64,000 nucleotides of DNA. It comes from Lysobacter firmicutimachus (GTDB lineage: Bacteria > Pseudomonadota > Gammaproteobacteria > Xanthomonadales > Xanthomonadaceae). This document shows positions 56,246 through 64,000 of the stretch, piece by piece; the first letter of the stretch is position 1, and the number at the start of each line of letters is the position of its first letter. The stretch spans positions 3,410,001-3,474,000 of the forward strand of contig NZ_JBANDL010000002.1 in assembly GCF_037027445.1 (NCBI RefSeq), read 5' to 3'. The notes under the pieces are model-generated. The model worked only from the letters and a program-made list of their open reading frames with translations, was not told the origin of the DNA and did not search any database. Position numbers and translations under genes: made by a program.

Positions 56246-57435
56246 CTTCACGCCTGCTGCAAAGCCTGCGCTGTACCGCCTTCGCCCTCCTCGCCCTCGG
56301 CGCCGCATCGGCCGCCGCCGCCCCCGCCGCGCTGACCCCGCATCCGGTCCGCCTCGACGACGGCCGCCGCTTCAACCTCAACCTGCCGGCGGATCTGGAC
56401 ATCGTGCCGGTGGTGCAAGGCCTCAAGCGGGTGCGCTTCTTCGCCCGCAGCCCGGACGGCCGCCTGTTCGTCACCGACCTGCACGACCTCAGCGACAACA
56501 AGCTCGGGCGCGTCTACGCGCTGGACGGCTGGGACGAGCAGAAGGAACGCTACACCAAGGTTTCGGTGTACTTGGACAAGCAGCGCAATCCCAACAGCGT
56601 CGCCTTCTACACCGACCCGGCCGGCAAGAGCTGGCTGTACGTGGCCAACACCGACAAGCTGCTGCGCTATCGCTACCGCAACGGCGACACCAGGCCGTCT
56701 TCGGAACCGGAAGTGCTGGCGAGCTTTCCCGACTACGGCCTGAGCTACAAATACGGCGGCTGGCACCTGACCCGCACCCTCGCCTTCGGCGGCGACAAGC
56801 TCTATGTCTCGGTCGGCAGCAGTTGCAACGCCTGCGTCGAAAAAGAAGACGTGCGCGCGGCGATCCTGCAGATGAACCCCGACGGCAGCGGCCGCCGCTT
56901 CTATGCCACCGGGCTACGCAACGCGGTCGGCCTGCTGTATCGCGATGGCCGCCTGTACGCGACCAACCAGGGGTCCGATCATCTCGGCGACCGCAAGCCC
57001 GACGAAACCCTGTTCGAGGTCCGCGACGGCACCGACTACGGCTGGCCTTACTGCTACCACCACCAGGGCAAGCCGCTGGCCGATCCCAAGTTTCCGCGCA
57101 AGGCCGGCTGCGCCGCGGTGCCCAAGGCGTTCGCCTTCTTTCCTTCGCATGCCTCGGCCTTGGGCCTGAGCTGGTTTCCGGCCGCCGACGGCGGCTTGCT
57201 GCGCGACGAATTCCTGGTCGCTCTGCACGGCGCCAGCAAGCTCGCGCTCGACCACGGTTATCGCATCGTGCGAGTCAAGGCCGACGGCCGCAGCGGCGGC
57301 GAGCTGGTCAGCGGCTTCCTCGCCGGCGGCAAGGTGCTGGGCCGTCCCTGCGACGTGCTGCGCACCGGTCGCGACAGCTTCCTGTTCACCGACGACAAGA
57401 GCGGCGTGATCTACCGGGTGAGGCCGAAGCGGTGA
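56242..57435 (+). CDS. PQQ-dependent sugar dehydrogenase-like secreted protein
   Basis: 397 residues; the signal peptide (CTAFALLALGAASAAAA) is followed by a six-bladed beta-propeller of the soluble glucose/sorbosone dehydrogenase type: LKRVRFFARSPDGRLFVTDL, SVGSSCNACVEKEDVRAAIL, YATGLRNAVGLLYRDGRLYA, GTDYGWPYCYHHQGKPL and FLFTDDKSGVIYRVRP. Periplasmic; PQQ use is inferred from family. The ATG at 56242 overlaps the DUF502 stop, and its own stop overlaps the transporter GTG, so translation of the three is coupled. Confidence 0.88.
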   Translation: MTSRLLQSLRCTAFALLALGAASAAAAPAALTPHPVRLDDGRRFNLNLPADLDIVPVVQGLKRVRFFARSPDGRLFVTDLHDLSDNKLGRVYALDGWDEQKERYTKVSVYLDKQRNPNSVAFYTDPAGKSWLYVANTDKLLRYRYRNGDTRPSSEPEVLASFPDYGLSYKYGGWHLTRTLAFGGDKLYVSVGSSCNACVEKEDVRAAILQMNPDGSGRRFYATGLRNAVGLLYRDGRLYATNQGSDHLGDRKPDETLFEVRDGTDYGWPYCYHHQGKPLADPKFPRKAGCAAVPKAFAFFPSHASALGLSWFPAADGGLLRDEFLVALHGASKLALDHGYRIVRVKADGRSGGELVSGFLAGGKVLGRPCDVLRTGRDSFLFTDDKSGVIYRVRPKR

Positions 57436-58244
57436 GCGCGAACCCGTCGCCGCTCGCCGCGGCCCCCGGTGGAGGCACGCGCACCCTGCAGGACCGCGCG
57501 CTGCGCTTATTCATCGTGCTGTCCGCGTTTTTCTGCGTCAACGCGGCGCTGGCCGAATTCATCGGGGTCAAGATCTTCGCCCTCGAAGACACCCTGCGCA
57601 TCGCGCCGTTGCAGTGGAACCTGTTCGGCCAGACCGGCTCGCTGAACTTCACCGCCGGCACCCTGCTGTGGCCGATCGTGTTCCTGATGACCGACGTGGT
57701 CAACGAATTCTTCGGCCGCCGTGGCGTGCGCTTCATTTCCTGGCTGGCGACGCTGCTGATCGCCTACGGCTTCGTGTTCGCGTTCGCGGCGATCGCGCTG
57801 GCCCCGGCCGGCTGGTGGGTCACCGCGGCCCAGGCTCAGGGCGTGCCGGACTACCAGGCCGCGTTCGCGGCGATCTTCGGCCAGGGTTTGTGGAGCATCG
57901 GCGGCTCGCTGGTCGCGTTCATGCTCGGCCAGCTGATCGACGTCTCGGTGTTCCACCGCATCCGCAGCGCCACCGGCGAGAAGCACGTATGGCTGCGCGC
58001 GACCGGCTCGACCGCGGTCTCGCAACTGGTCGACAGCTTCGTGGTGCTGTACATCGCCTTCGTGCTGGGGCCGCAGCATTGGCCGATTCCGCAGTTCCTG
58101 GCGATCGGCACGGTCAACTACGGCTACAAGATGCTGGCCGCGTTCGCGATGATCCCGTTGATTTACCTGCTGCGGCGCTGGATCCACCGCTACCTGGGCG
58201 AAGCGCGCGCGCGCCAGCTGCGCGAGGAAGCCGCGGCCGATTGA
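57432..58244 (+). CDS. Queuosine precursor transporter family protein (YhhQ)
   Basis: 270 residues from a GTG overlapping the preceding stop by 4 bp. Six hydrophobic helices with the family segments AALAEFIGVKIF, TAGTLLWPIVFLMTDVVNEF, WSIGGSLVAFMLGQLIDVSV and RATGSTAVSQLVDSFVVLYI place it in the YhhQ/VUT1 (queuosine precursor) transporter family. It would import preQ0/preQ1 for tRNA modification. The association with a sugar dehydrogenase is unusual and may be incidental. Confidence 0.9.
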   Translation: MSANPSPLAAAPGGGTRTLQDRALRLFIVLSAFFCVNAALAEFIGVKIFALEDTLRIAPLQWNLFGQTGSLNFTAGTLLWPIVFLMTDVVNEFFGRRGVRFISWLATLLIAYGFVFAFAAIALAPAGWWVTAAQAQGVPDYQAAFAAIFGQGLWSIGGSLVAFMLGQLIDVSVFHRIRSATGEKHVWLRATGSTAVSQLVDSFVVLYIAFVLGPQHWPIPQFLAIGTVNYGYKMLAAFAMIPLIYLLRRWIHRYLGEARARQLREEAAAD

Positions 58245-58978
<734 letters not shown>

Positions 58979-59722
58979 TCACCCCAGGCCGAGGCCGGCG
59001 CGGACTTTTTCGCGATAGCTGGCGCCGCTGCCTAGGCGCAGGCCGTTGGTCAGGCGCAGCAGGTAGCGGCCGCCGTCGAGATGTTCGATGTCGCGGATCG
59101 CGTCGACCCGGACGATCCGCGAGCGGTGGATGCGCAGGAAACGACGCGGGTCCAGCCGGGTTTCGATCCCGCTCATGGTCTCGCGCAACAGATACGACTG
59201 CGCGCCGCAGCGCAGCTCGACATAGTTGCTCTGCGCCAGCACGCATTCGATCTCGTCGACCGGTATCAGGCGCAGGCGCGCGCCGACCGGCACCGCCAGT
59301 CGCGGCGGATAGGCCTGCCCGTCGCCGGCCTCGGCCGCGCGCAAGGCCGGTTCGCGTGCGCGTCGCACGCGCGCCAGCGCGGCGGCAAGACGCTCGGCGG
59401 AATAAGGTTTCAACAGGTAGTCGACCGCATCGGCGTCGAAAGCGCGCAAGGCGTGATCGGCATAAGCGGTCACGAACACCACCTGCGGCCGCTGCGGCGG
59501 CGGCAGGGCGTCGAGTACGCCGAAGCCGCTGAGTTCGGGCAGGCGGATGTCGAGGAACACCACGTCCGGCTGCAGCCGGCGCAAGGCGGCGATCGCGCTG
59601 TCGCCGTCGGCGCATTCGGCCACCACGTCGACCGCACCGGCCTGCTCGAGCAGGCGCCGCAGCCGCGCCCGCGACATGGCTTCGTCGTCGACCACCACCG
59701 CGCGCAACGGCGTCGCGTTCAT
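58979..59722 (-). CDS. LytTR-type response regulator
   Basis: 247 residues. The receiver domain runs to about residue 120: acidic pair in VVVDDEAMSRARL, phospho-acceptor Asp in DVVFLDIRLPELSGFG, Thr in VVFVTAYADHALRAF and Lys in DYLLKPYSAERL. The C-terminal LytTR DNA-binding domain has LRLIPVDEIECVLAQSNYVE and DPRRFLRIHRSRIVRVDAIR. It overlaps the sensor kinase gene by 4 bp. Targets unknown; the family (AlgR/LytR) often controls surface or extracellular functions. Confidence 0.95.
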   Translation of the reverse strand: MNATPLRAVVVDDEAMSRARLRRLLEQAGAVDVVAECADGDSAIAALRRLQPDVVFLDIRLPELSGFGVLDALPPPQRPQVVFVTAYADHALRAFDADAVDYLLKPYSAERLAAALARVRRAREPALRAAEAGDGQAYPPRLAVPVGARLRLIPVDEIECVLAQSNYVELRCGAQSYLLRETMSGIETRLDPRRFLRIHRSRIVRVDAIRDIEHLDGGRYLLRLTNGLRLGSGASYREKVRAGLGLG

Positions 59723-60792
59723 GCCGCCGCCTCGCCCGGCACCCATCGCCGGTACGGCAGTTGCAGGCGCACGCAGGTGCCGCCGGCGGGACGCGCGCCG
59801 ATCTCGAAGCGATGGCCGTTGCCGTACAGGCACTGCAGCCGCGCGCGGGTATTGCTCAAGCCCACGCCCGGCCCCGGGGCGGCCGCACGCTGGCCGCCGT
59901 CGTCGCTGACCTCCAGGATCAACCGGTCGGCCTCGCGCTGCGCGCTGACCGACACTGCGCCGGGCGTGGTACGGGTCGCGACCGCGTGGTGGATCGCGTT
60001 CTCGACCAAGGGCTGCAACAGCAGCTGCGGCACGCTGGCGTCGAGCAAGGCCGAGTCGATCGCCCATTCGACCTGCAGGCGCTCGCCGAGCCGGATCTTC
60101 TCGATGCCCAGGTAGTGGTCGAGCACGACCAGTTCGTCGCGCAACGCAATCTCCTGGTTGTGCGAGTTGTCCAGGCTGTGGCGCAGCAGCGCGCCGAGAT
60201 CGACCAGCATGCGGTCGGCGCCGTCGGGATCGCGATGCACCATCTCGGCGATCGAGTTCAACGCGTTGAACAGAAAATGCGGATTGAGCTGGGCCGACAA
60301 GGCTTCCAGCCGCGCCCGCGCCAGGCGCGACTCCAGTTCCAGGGCCTGACGCTCGCGCTGGCGCGCGCGCGCCGCGTAGGCGCCGGCGTGGGCGACGCCG
60401 ACGATCATCCAACTGCTGAGGGTGTTGTTGAGCACGCTGGTGAACAGCACTTCGCCCGGGCCGGGCAGCACCTCGTACCAACCGATCCAGCGATTGAACA
60501 GCAGCACCGCAACGGTGCGCAGCACGATCACCGCCAGCACCGCCAGCCCCTGCACGCACAGCGCGCGGGCGACGCGGCCGCGTTCGATCGGCTGCCGGCG
60601 CACGCATTCGAACAGGAACAGGGTCAGCGGCACCCACAGCCAGGCGCTGGCCAGCTCCTTGCGCAGGGTGCCGCTCCAGTCCGGGGCCTGGCCGGCGGCC
60701 TCGTGCATGGTCGCGATCTGGCCGACCCAGACCAAGCCGCTGAGGGTCCACCAGCCGAGCACCGCAAGCAGCAGCCAAGTTCGATTGCGCAT
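59719..60792 (-). CDS. LytS-like sensor histidine kinase
   Basis: 357 residues. Four N-terminal membrane helices (TWLLLAVLGWWTLSGLVWVG, AWLWVPLTLFLFECV, LAVLAVIVLRTVAVLLF, LNNTLSSWMIVGVAHAGAY). Then the His_kinase domain with phospho-acceptor His in LNPHFLFNALNSIAEM, N-box LQPLVENAIHHAV and G-box GPGVGLSNTRARLQCLYG. It is the cognate partner of the LytTR regulator just downstream (4-bp overlap). The sensed signal is unknown. Confidence 0.94.
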   Translation of the reverse strand: MRNRTWLLLAVLGWWTLSGLVWVGQIATMHEAAGQAPDWSGTLRKELASAWLWVPLTLFLFECVRRQPIERGRVARALCVQGLAVLAVIVLRTVAVLLFNRWIGWYEVLPGPGEVLFTSVLNNTLSSWMIVGVAHAGAYAARARQRERQALELESRLARARLEALSAQLNPHFLFNALNSIAEMVHRDPDGADRMLVDLGALLRHSLDNSHNQEIALRDELVVLDHYLGIEKIRLGERLQVEWAIDSALLDASVPQLLLQPLVENAIHHAVATRTTPGAVSVSAQREADRLILEVSDDGGQRAAAPGPGVGLSNTRARLQCLYGNGHRFEIGARPAGGTCVRLQLPYRRWVPGEAAA

Positions 60793-60941
60793 GGACGGGG
60801 ATGCTGGACCGCGCCGCGCGCGCTTGCAATCGCAGCGCCGGCATTCGTCACCGCGCGGCCCCGGTTCGTCCCCGCGGGCGCCTCGGCGCCTGGCCGGCGG
60901 CGCAGGCTGCGGCCACCGACCGCTCCCACGAGGACACCGCC

Positions 60942-61862
60942 ATGCGCCGCCCCTTGCCGCCCGTCGCCGCGCCCTGGGCTTTCGCCTTCGCCGCCAGCCT
61001 GCTCGCCTGCGCCGCGCCGTTGCGCGCCGGCGAAACCTGCCCCGAAGTGCGCCGCTACGGCGACGGCAGCATCAACAGCCCGGGCTGGGAGTGGCGGCTG
61101 AGCTTCAGCCCCGACCGTCGCCGCGCGTATTGGTCGCACACCGCCGGTTGGTGGCCGGGCACGCGCGAGCGCGCCACGATCCGCACCGCGCTGCGCGGCC
61201 GCAACGGCTGGGGCGCGCCGCAGACAGCGTCGTTCTCCGGCGTGCACAGCGACATGGACCCGTTCGTCTCGCCCGACGGCCGCTCGCTGGTGTTCTCCTC
61301 CGCGCGCCCGCGCCCGGACGGACAGGCGGGGAAGATGGATTTGTGGCTGGCCGAACGCCACGCCCACGGCTGGCGCGAACCGCGCCATCTCGGCGATGCG
61401 GTCAACAGCGCCGGCGACGAGTTGTACCCGAGCATGGATCGCCGCGGCCATCTCTACTTCGCCAGCGAACGCGGCGGCGAGTGGAACATCTACGTCAGCC
61501 GTCGCCTGCGCAACGGCGACTACGCGCCGGCGCAAGCGGTCGCCGGCGGCGTCAACACCGCCGAACGCTGGGAGTTCAATCCGGAAATTTCGCCCGACGG
61601 CCGCACCCTGCTGTTCACCCGCCTGGACCTGCCCGACGCCTTGCCCGACCAGGGCCACGGCTGGGGCGACCTGTATGCGGCGCGCTGGCGCGACGGCCGC
61701 TTCGGCACCGCGGTCAACCTCGGCCCCTGCGTCAACACCCGATGGGACGAATTCCATCCCACCGTGTTGTGGGAACGCCGGCAGTTGTTCTACGCCCGCG
61801 ACATCGGCCAGCCCAGCGACTTCTACACCACCCGCCTGCGCCTGCCCGACCTCGGCGATTGA
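60942..61862 (+). CDS. Secreted PD40 beta-propeller protein
   Basis: 306 residues; the signal peptide (WAFAFAASLLACAAPLRA) may be a Sec signal or, less likely, a lipoprotein signal (LLAC). The mature part has repeated TolB-like PD40 blades: FSPDRRRAYWSHT, MDPFVSPDGRSLVFSSARP, ELYPSMDRRGHLYFASERGG and NPEISPDGRTLLFTRLDLP. The ATG at 60942 is chosen to start the signal peptide. It is divergent from the LytS kinase gene. Function unknown; protein-protein scaffolding is common for the fold. Confidence 0.85.
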   Translation: MRRPLPPVAAPWAFAFAASLLACAAPLRAGETCPEVRRYGDGSINSPGWEWRLSFSPDRRRAYWSHTAGWWPGTRERATIRTALRGRNGWGAPQTASFSGVHSDMDPFVSPDGRSLVFSSARPRPDGQAGKMDLWLAERHAHGWREPRHLGDAVNSAGDELYPSMDRRGHLYFASERGGEWNIYVSRRLRNGDYAPAQAVAGGVNTAERWEFNPEISPDGRTLLFTRLDLPDALPDQGHGWGDLYAARWRDGRFGTAVNLGPCVNTRWDEFHPTVLWERRQLFYARDIGQPSDFYTTRLRLPDLGD

Positions 61863-62036
61863 GCAGGGCCGCCGCGCACGCGCAGGACCCGGCCGCCGGC
61901 GCGCTGGTCCGCCGGCGATCCGCGACACCGCGACGTCGCGCACGCTGCGGCCGCGGCGGCGCATGACCTTCGGCGCTTGCCGCGGCATGGCGCGCACGGG
62001 AGCCTGCGGGTCCGTCCGTTGCGAACGCCCGTTCCC

Positions 62037-63902
62037 ATGACTCCGACCCCGTTCCGACCGGGCCCGGCGCGCGCCGCGCGCCCGGCCGCCGTGTCCCGCC
62101 TCGTCCTCGTCGCGGCCTTGAGCGCCGCGCTCGTCCTGGCCCTGCCCGCCGCCGCCCAGGCCGCCGACGCCGGCACGCCCGCGCCGCGCGTCACCGTGCA
62201 GACCAAGGCCGAGAAACTCAACCGCCTGTACGAGCAGTACTGGGAAGAAACCCTGCAGCTCAATCCGCTGCTCGCCACCGCCCAGGGCGACCCGCGCTAC
62301 AACGACCGCTTGCCGAACTTCGCCAGCGCCGAGTTCCGCCGGCGCAGCCGCGAGTTCGACCAGCGCTGGCTCAAGACCATTGAATCGGTCGGCTCGCAAG
62401 GCCTGTCGGCGCAAGACTTGCTGAGCTACGAGATCTTCGTCCGCGACACGCGCATGGACCTGGAAGCCGAGCGCTTCCCGGGCTGGATGCAGCCGGTCAA
62501 CCAGTTCAACAACTTCGCCGCCACGATCGCCCAGCTCGGCTCGGGCGCCGGCTCGCAGCCGTTCAAGACCGTCGCCGACTACGACAACTGGCGCAAGCGC
62601 GCGGCGCTGGCGCCGGCGGTGTTCGACCAGCTCATCGCCAACAGCCGCGAAGGGGTCAAGCGCGGCGTGGTCCAGCCCAAGGCGCTGATGCTCAAGGTGC
62701 TGCCGCAGCTCGACGCGCTGATCAAGGAACGCGCCGAGGACACCCTGTTCTGGAAGCCGGTGACGAATTGGCCGGCCGGCATCGAAGAGCAGGACAAGGC
62801 GCGCCTGAGCGCCGAGTACCGGCAGATGATCGAGACCGAATTGATGCCGGCCTATGCCCGGCTGCGCGACTACATCAAGAACGAGTACCTGGCGCAGGCG
62901 CGCGACAGCGCCGGGCTCGGCGCGCTGCCCGACGGCGCCGATTGGTACGCCTTCAACGCCCGCCGCTCGACCACCACCGAGCTGAGCCCGGCGCAGATCC
63001 ACCAGATCGGCCTGGACGAGGTGGCGCGCATCCACGGCGAGATCCGCAAGGTCATGGCCGAGGTCAAGTTCCAGGGCTCGCTGCAGGACTTCTTCAAGTT
63101 CATGCAGAACGATCCGCGCTTCGTGTTCAAGGACGAGCCGGCTCTGCTCGCCCACTACCGCGGTCTGGAAGCCAAGATCAACCGCAAAGTGCCGGAACTG
63201 TTTTCGCTGACCCCGAAAGCGCCGTTCGAGATCCGTCCGGTGGAAGCGTTCCGCGCCCAGTCCGCGGCCGGCGGTTCGTACATGCGGCCGAGCGAGGACG
63301 GCAGCCGCCCGGGCATCTTCTACGTCAACACCTACGACTTGCCGACGCGCAAGACTTGGGACGCGGAAGACCTGTACCTGCACGAGGCCATCCCCGGCCA
63401 CCACTTCCAGTTGGCCCTGCAACAGGAACTGAGCGACCTGCCCAAGTTCCGCCGCTTCGGCGGCGCCACCGCCTTCACCGAAGGCTGGGGCTTGTACGCC
63501 GAATCGCTGGGCCGCGACCTGGGCGTCTACACCGATCCCTACAACTACTTCGGCTATCTGCAGAACGAGCTGTGGCGCGCGATCCGCCTGGTGGTGGACA
63601 CCGGCCTGCACAGCAAGGGCTGGACCCGCGAGCAGGTGATCGCCTACATGCTGGAGAACTCGGCCGAGAGCGAGACCCAGTCCACCGCCGAAGCCGAACG
63701 CTACATGGCCATCCCCGGCCAGGCCCTGGCCTACAAGATCGGCGAACTGCGCATCATGCAGTTGCGCCAGCGCGCCGAGCAGGCGCTGGGGCCGCGCTTC
63801 GACATCCGCGAGTTCCACGCCGAAGTGCTCAAGGACGGCGCCGTGCCGCTGGACGTGCTGGAACGCAAGATCGACCGCTGGATCGCCTCGCGCCGCGGCT
63901 GA
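62037..63902 (+). CDS. Secreted DUF885 family protein
   Basis: 621 residues with a signal peptide (LVLVAALSAALVLALPAAAQ). The DUF885 signature is clear: FYVNTYDLPTRKTWDAEDLY, LHEAIPGHHFQLALQQEL (a zinc-peptidase-like HExxxxH) and FTEGWGLYAESLGRDLGVYT. Members resemble M3/M32-like metallopeptidases and are usually periplasmic; their substrates are mostly unknown. The ATG at 62037 is preferred. It is the last gene in the window; a GGACCGG/CCGGTCC hairpin near 63951-63974 lacks a T-run. Confidence 0.92.
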   Translation: MTPTPFRPGPARAARPAAVSRLVLVAALSAALVLALPAAAQAADAGTPAPRVTVQTKAEKLNRLYEQYWEETLQLNPLLATAQGDPRYNDRLPNFASAEFRRRSREFDQRWLKTIESVGSQGLSAQDLLSYEIFVRDTRMDLEAERFPGWMQPVNQFNNFAATIAQLGSGAGSQPFKTVADYDNWRKRAALAPAVFDQLIANSREGVKRGVVQPKALMLKVLPQLDALIKERAEDTLFWKPVTNWPAGIEEQDKARLSAEYRQMIETELMPAYARLRDYIKNEYLAQARDSAGLGALPDGADWYAFNARRSTTTELSPAQIHQIGLDEVARIHGEIRKVMAEVKFQGSLQDFFKFMQNDPRFVFKDEPALLAHYRGLEAKINRKVPELFSLTPKAPFEIRPVEAFRAQSAAGGSYMRPSEDGSRPGIFYVNTYDLPTRKTWDAEDLYLHEAIPGHHFQLALQQELSDLPKFRRFGGATAFTEGWGLYAESLGRDLGVYTDPYNYFGYLQNELWRAIRLVVDTGLHSKGWTREQVIAYMLENSAESETQSTAEAERYMAIPGQALAYKIGELRIMQLRQRAEQALGPRFDIREFHAEVLKDGAVPLDVLERKIDRWIASRRG

Positions 63903-64000
63903 GCGGCCCTGCCGGCGGCCGGGTGGGACCGCCGCCGGCCAAGGCCCCAGGACCGGTCCGTACGGGCCGGTCCGCTTCCGTACAGCGAACCCGGGCCCGG

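Noticed and set aside
60624..63818. 1064-codon minus-strand frame opposite the PD40 and DUF885 genes
   Set aside because: Antisense shadow; the plus-strand genes have signal peptides and family motifs.

Overview
The window looks like a chromosomal segment of a Xanthomonadaceae bacterium, most likely Lysobacter or a close relative. The basis is very high GC content, gene orders typical of that family, dispersed GGGATT-type and GGAGCGGC-type palindromic repeats, and a toxin gene ending in what looks like the XVIPCD secretion domain of Xanthomonadales type IV secretion effectors. The genus is an inference; no 16S gene is present.

Left part (1-23,000), mostly housekeeping on the minus strand. 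Transcribed right to left, maf, rng, yhdP and tldD (cut by the window edge) form the familiar septum-protein/RNase G/AsmA-like/protease cluster. Plus-strand genes follow: a SIMPL-domain secreted protein, a TonB-like transducer and a Tat-exported PhoX phosphatase behind a candidate Pho box. rlmH lies between the last two on the minus strand. After that comes the protein-quality-control block, in transcription order tig, clpP, clpX, lon, hupB, tRNA-Val, four tRNA-Asp, ppiD. A SUKH-type immunity-like gene sits between lon and clpX.

Middle part (23,000-36,100), accessory genes. A tRNA-Leu and a tRNA-Lys each carry a small lower-GC insertion bounded by a duplicated 3' end of the tRNA. Each insertion is about 1.0-1.2 kb, holds one cargo gene (an unknown alpha-helical protein and an HNH-type protein) and has no integrase. 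Between them lie a proline iminopeptidase, a glycine-rich DUF11-type surface protein, a secreted single-domain B-lectin, an isochorismatase-like hydrolase with a probable frameshifted signal peptide, LysR and AraC regulators, a DUF2268 protease and a fatty-acid hydroxylase-like membrane protein. The tRNA operon Pro-Arg-His-Lys closes this part.

Right-middle (36,300-46,500). Here are a Bax-inhibitor-1 family membrane protein; the rsfS-nadD-holA-lptE-GST-leuS group on the minus strand; a secreted amidohydrolase; and a divergent HxlR regulator/secreted protein pair with an inverted-repeat operator candidate.

Accessory island (about 46,500-50,250). A lipoprotein gene overlaps the start of a 481-residue protein with an N-terminal HExxH metallopeptidase-like motif and a C-terminal XVIPCD-like domain. 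This is a candidate antibacterial T4SS effector/immunity pair. It is followed by a low-GC HEPN-like gene and a fragment resembling the anticodon arm of tRNA-Asn.

Right end (50,400-64,000). Present are a small Cys-rich secreted protein, a DUF998 membrane protein, a CnoX/YbbN-type thioredoxin, a DUF4442 thioesterase-like protein, a Ser/Thr kinase with a C-terminal formylglycine-enzyme-like domain, a tight operon of DUF502, a PQQ-type sugar dehydrogenase-like protein and a YhhQ transporter, a LytS/LytTR two-component system, a PD40 beta-propeller protein and a DUF885 protein. Dense palindromic repeats fill the large gaps.
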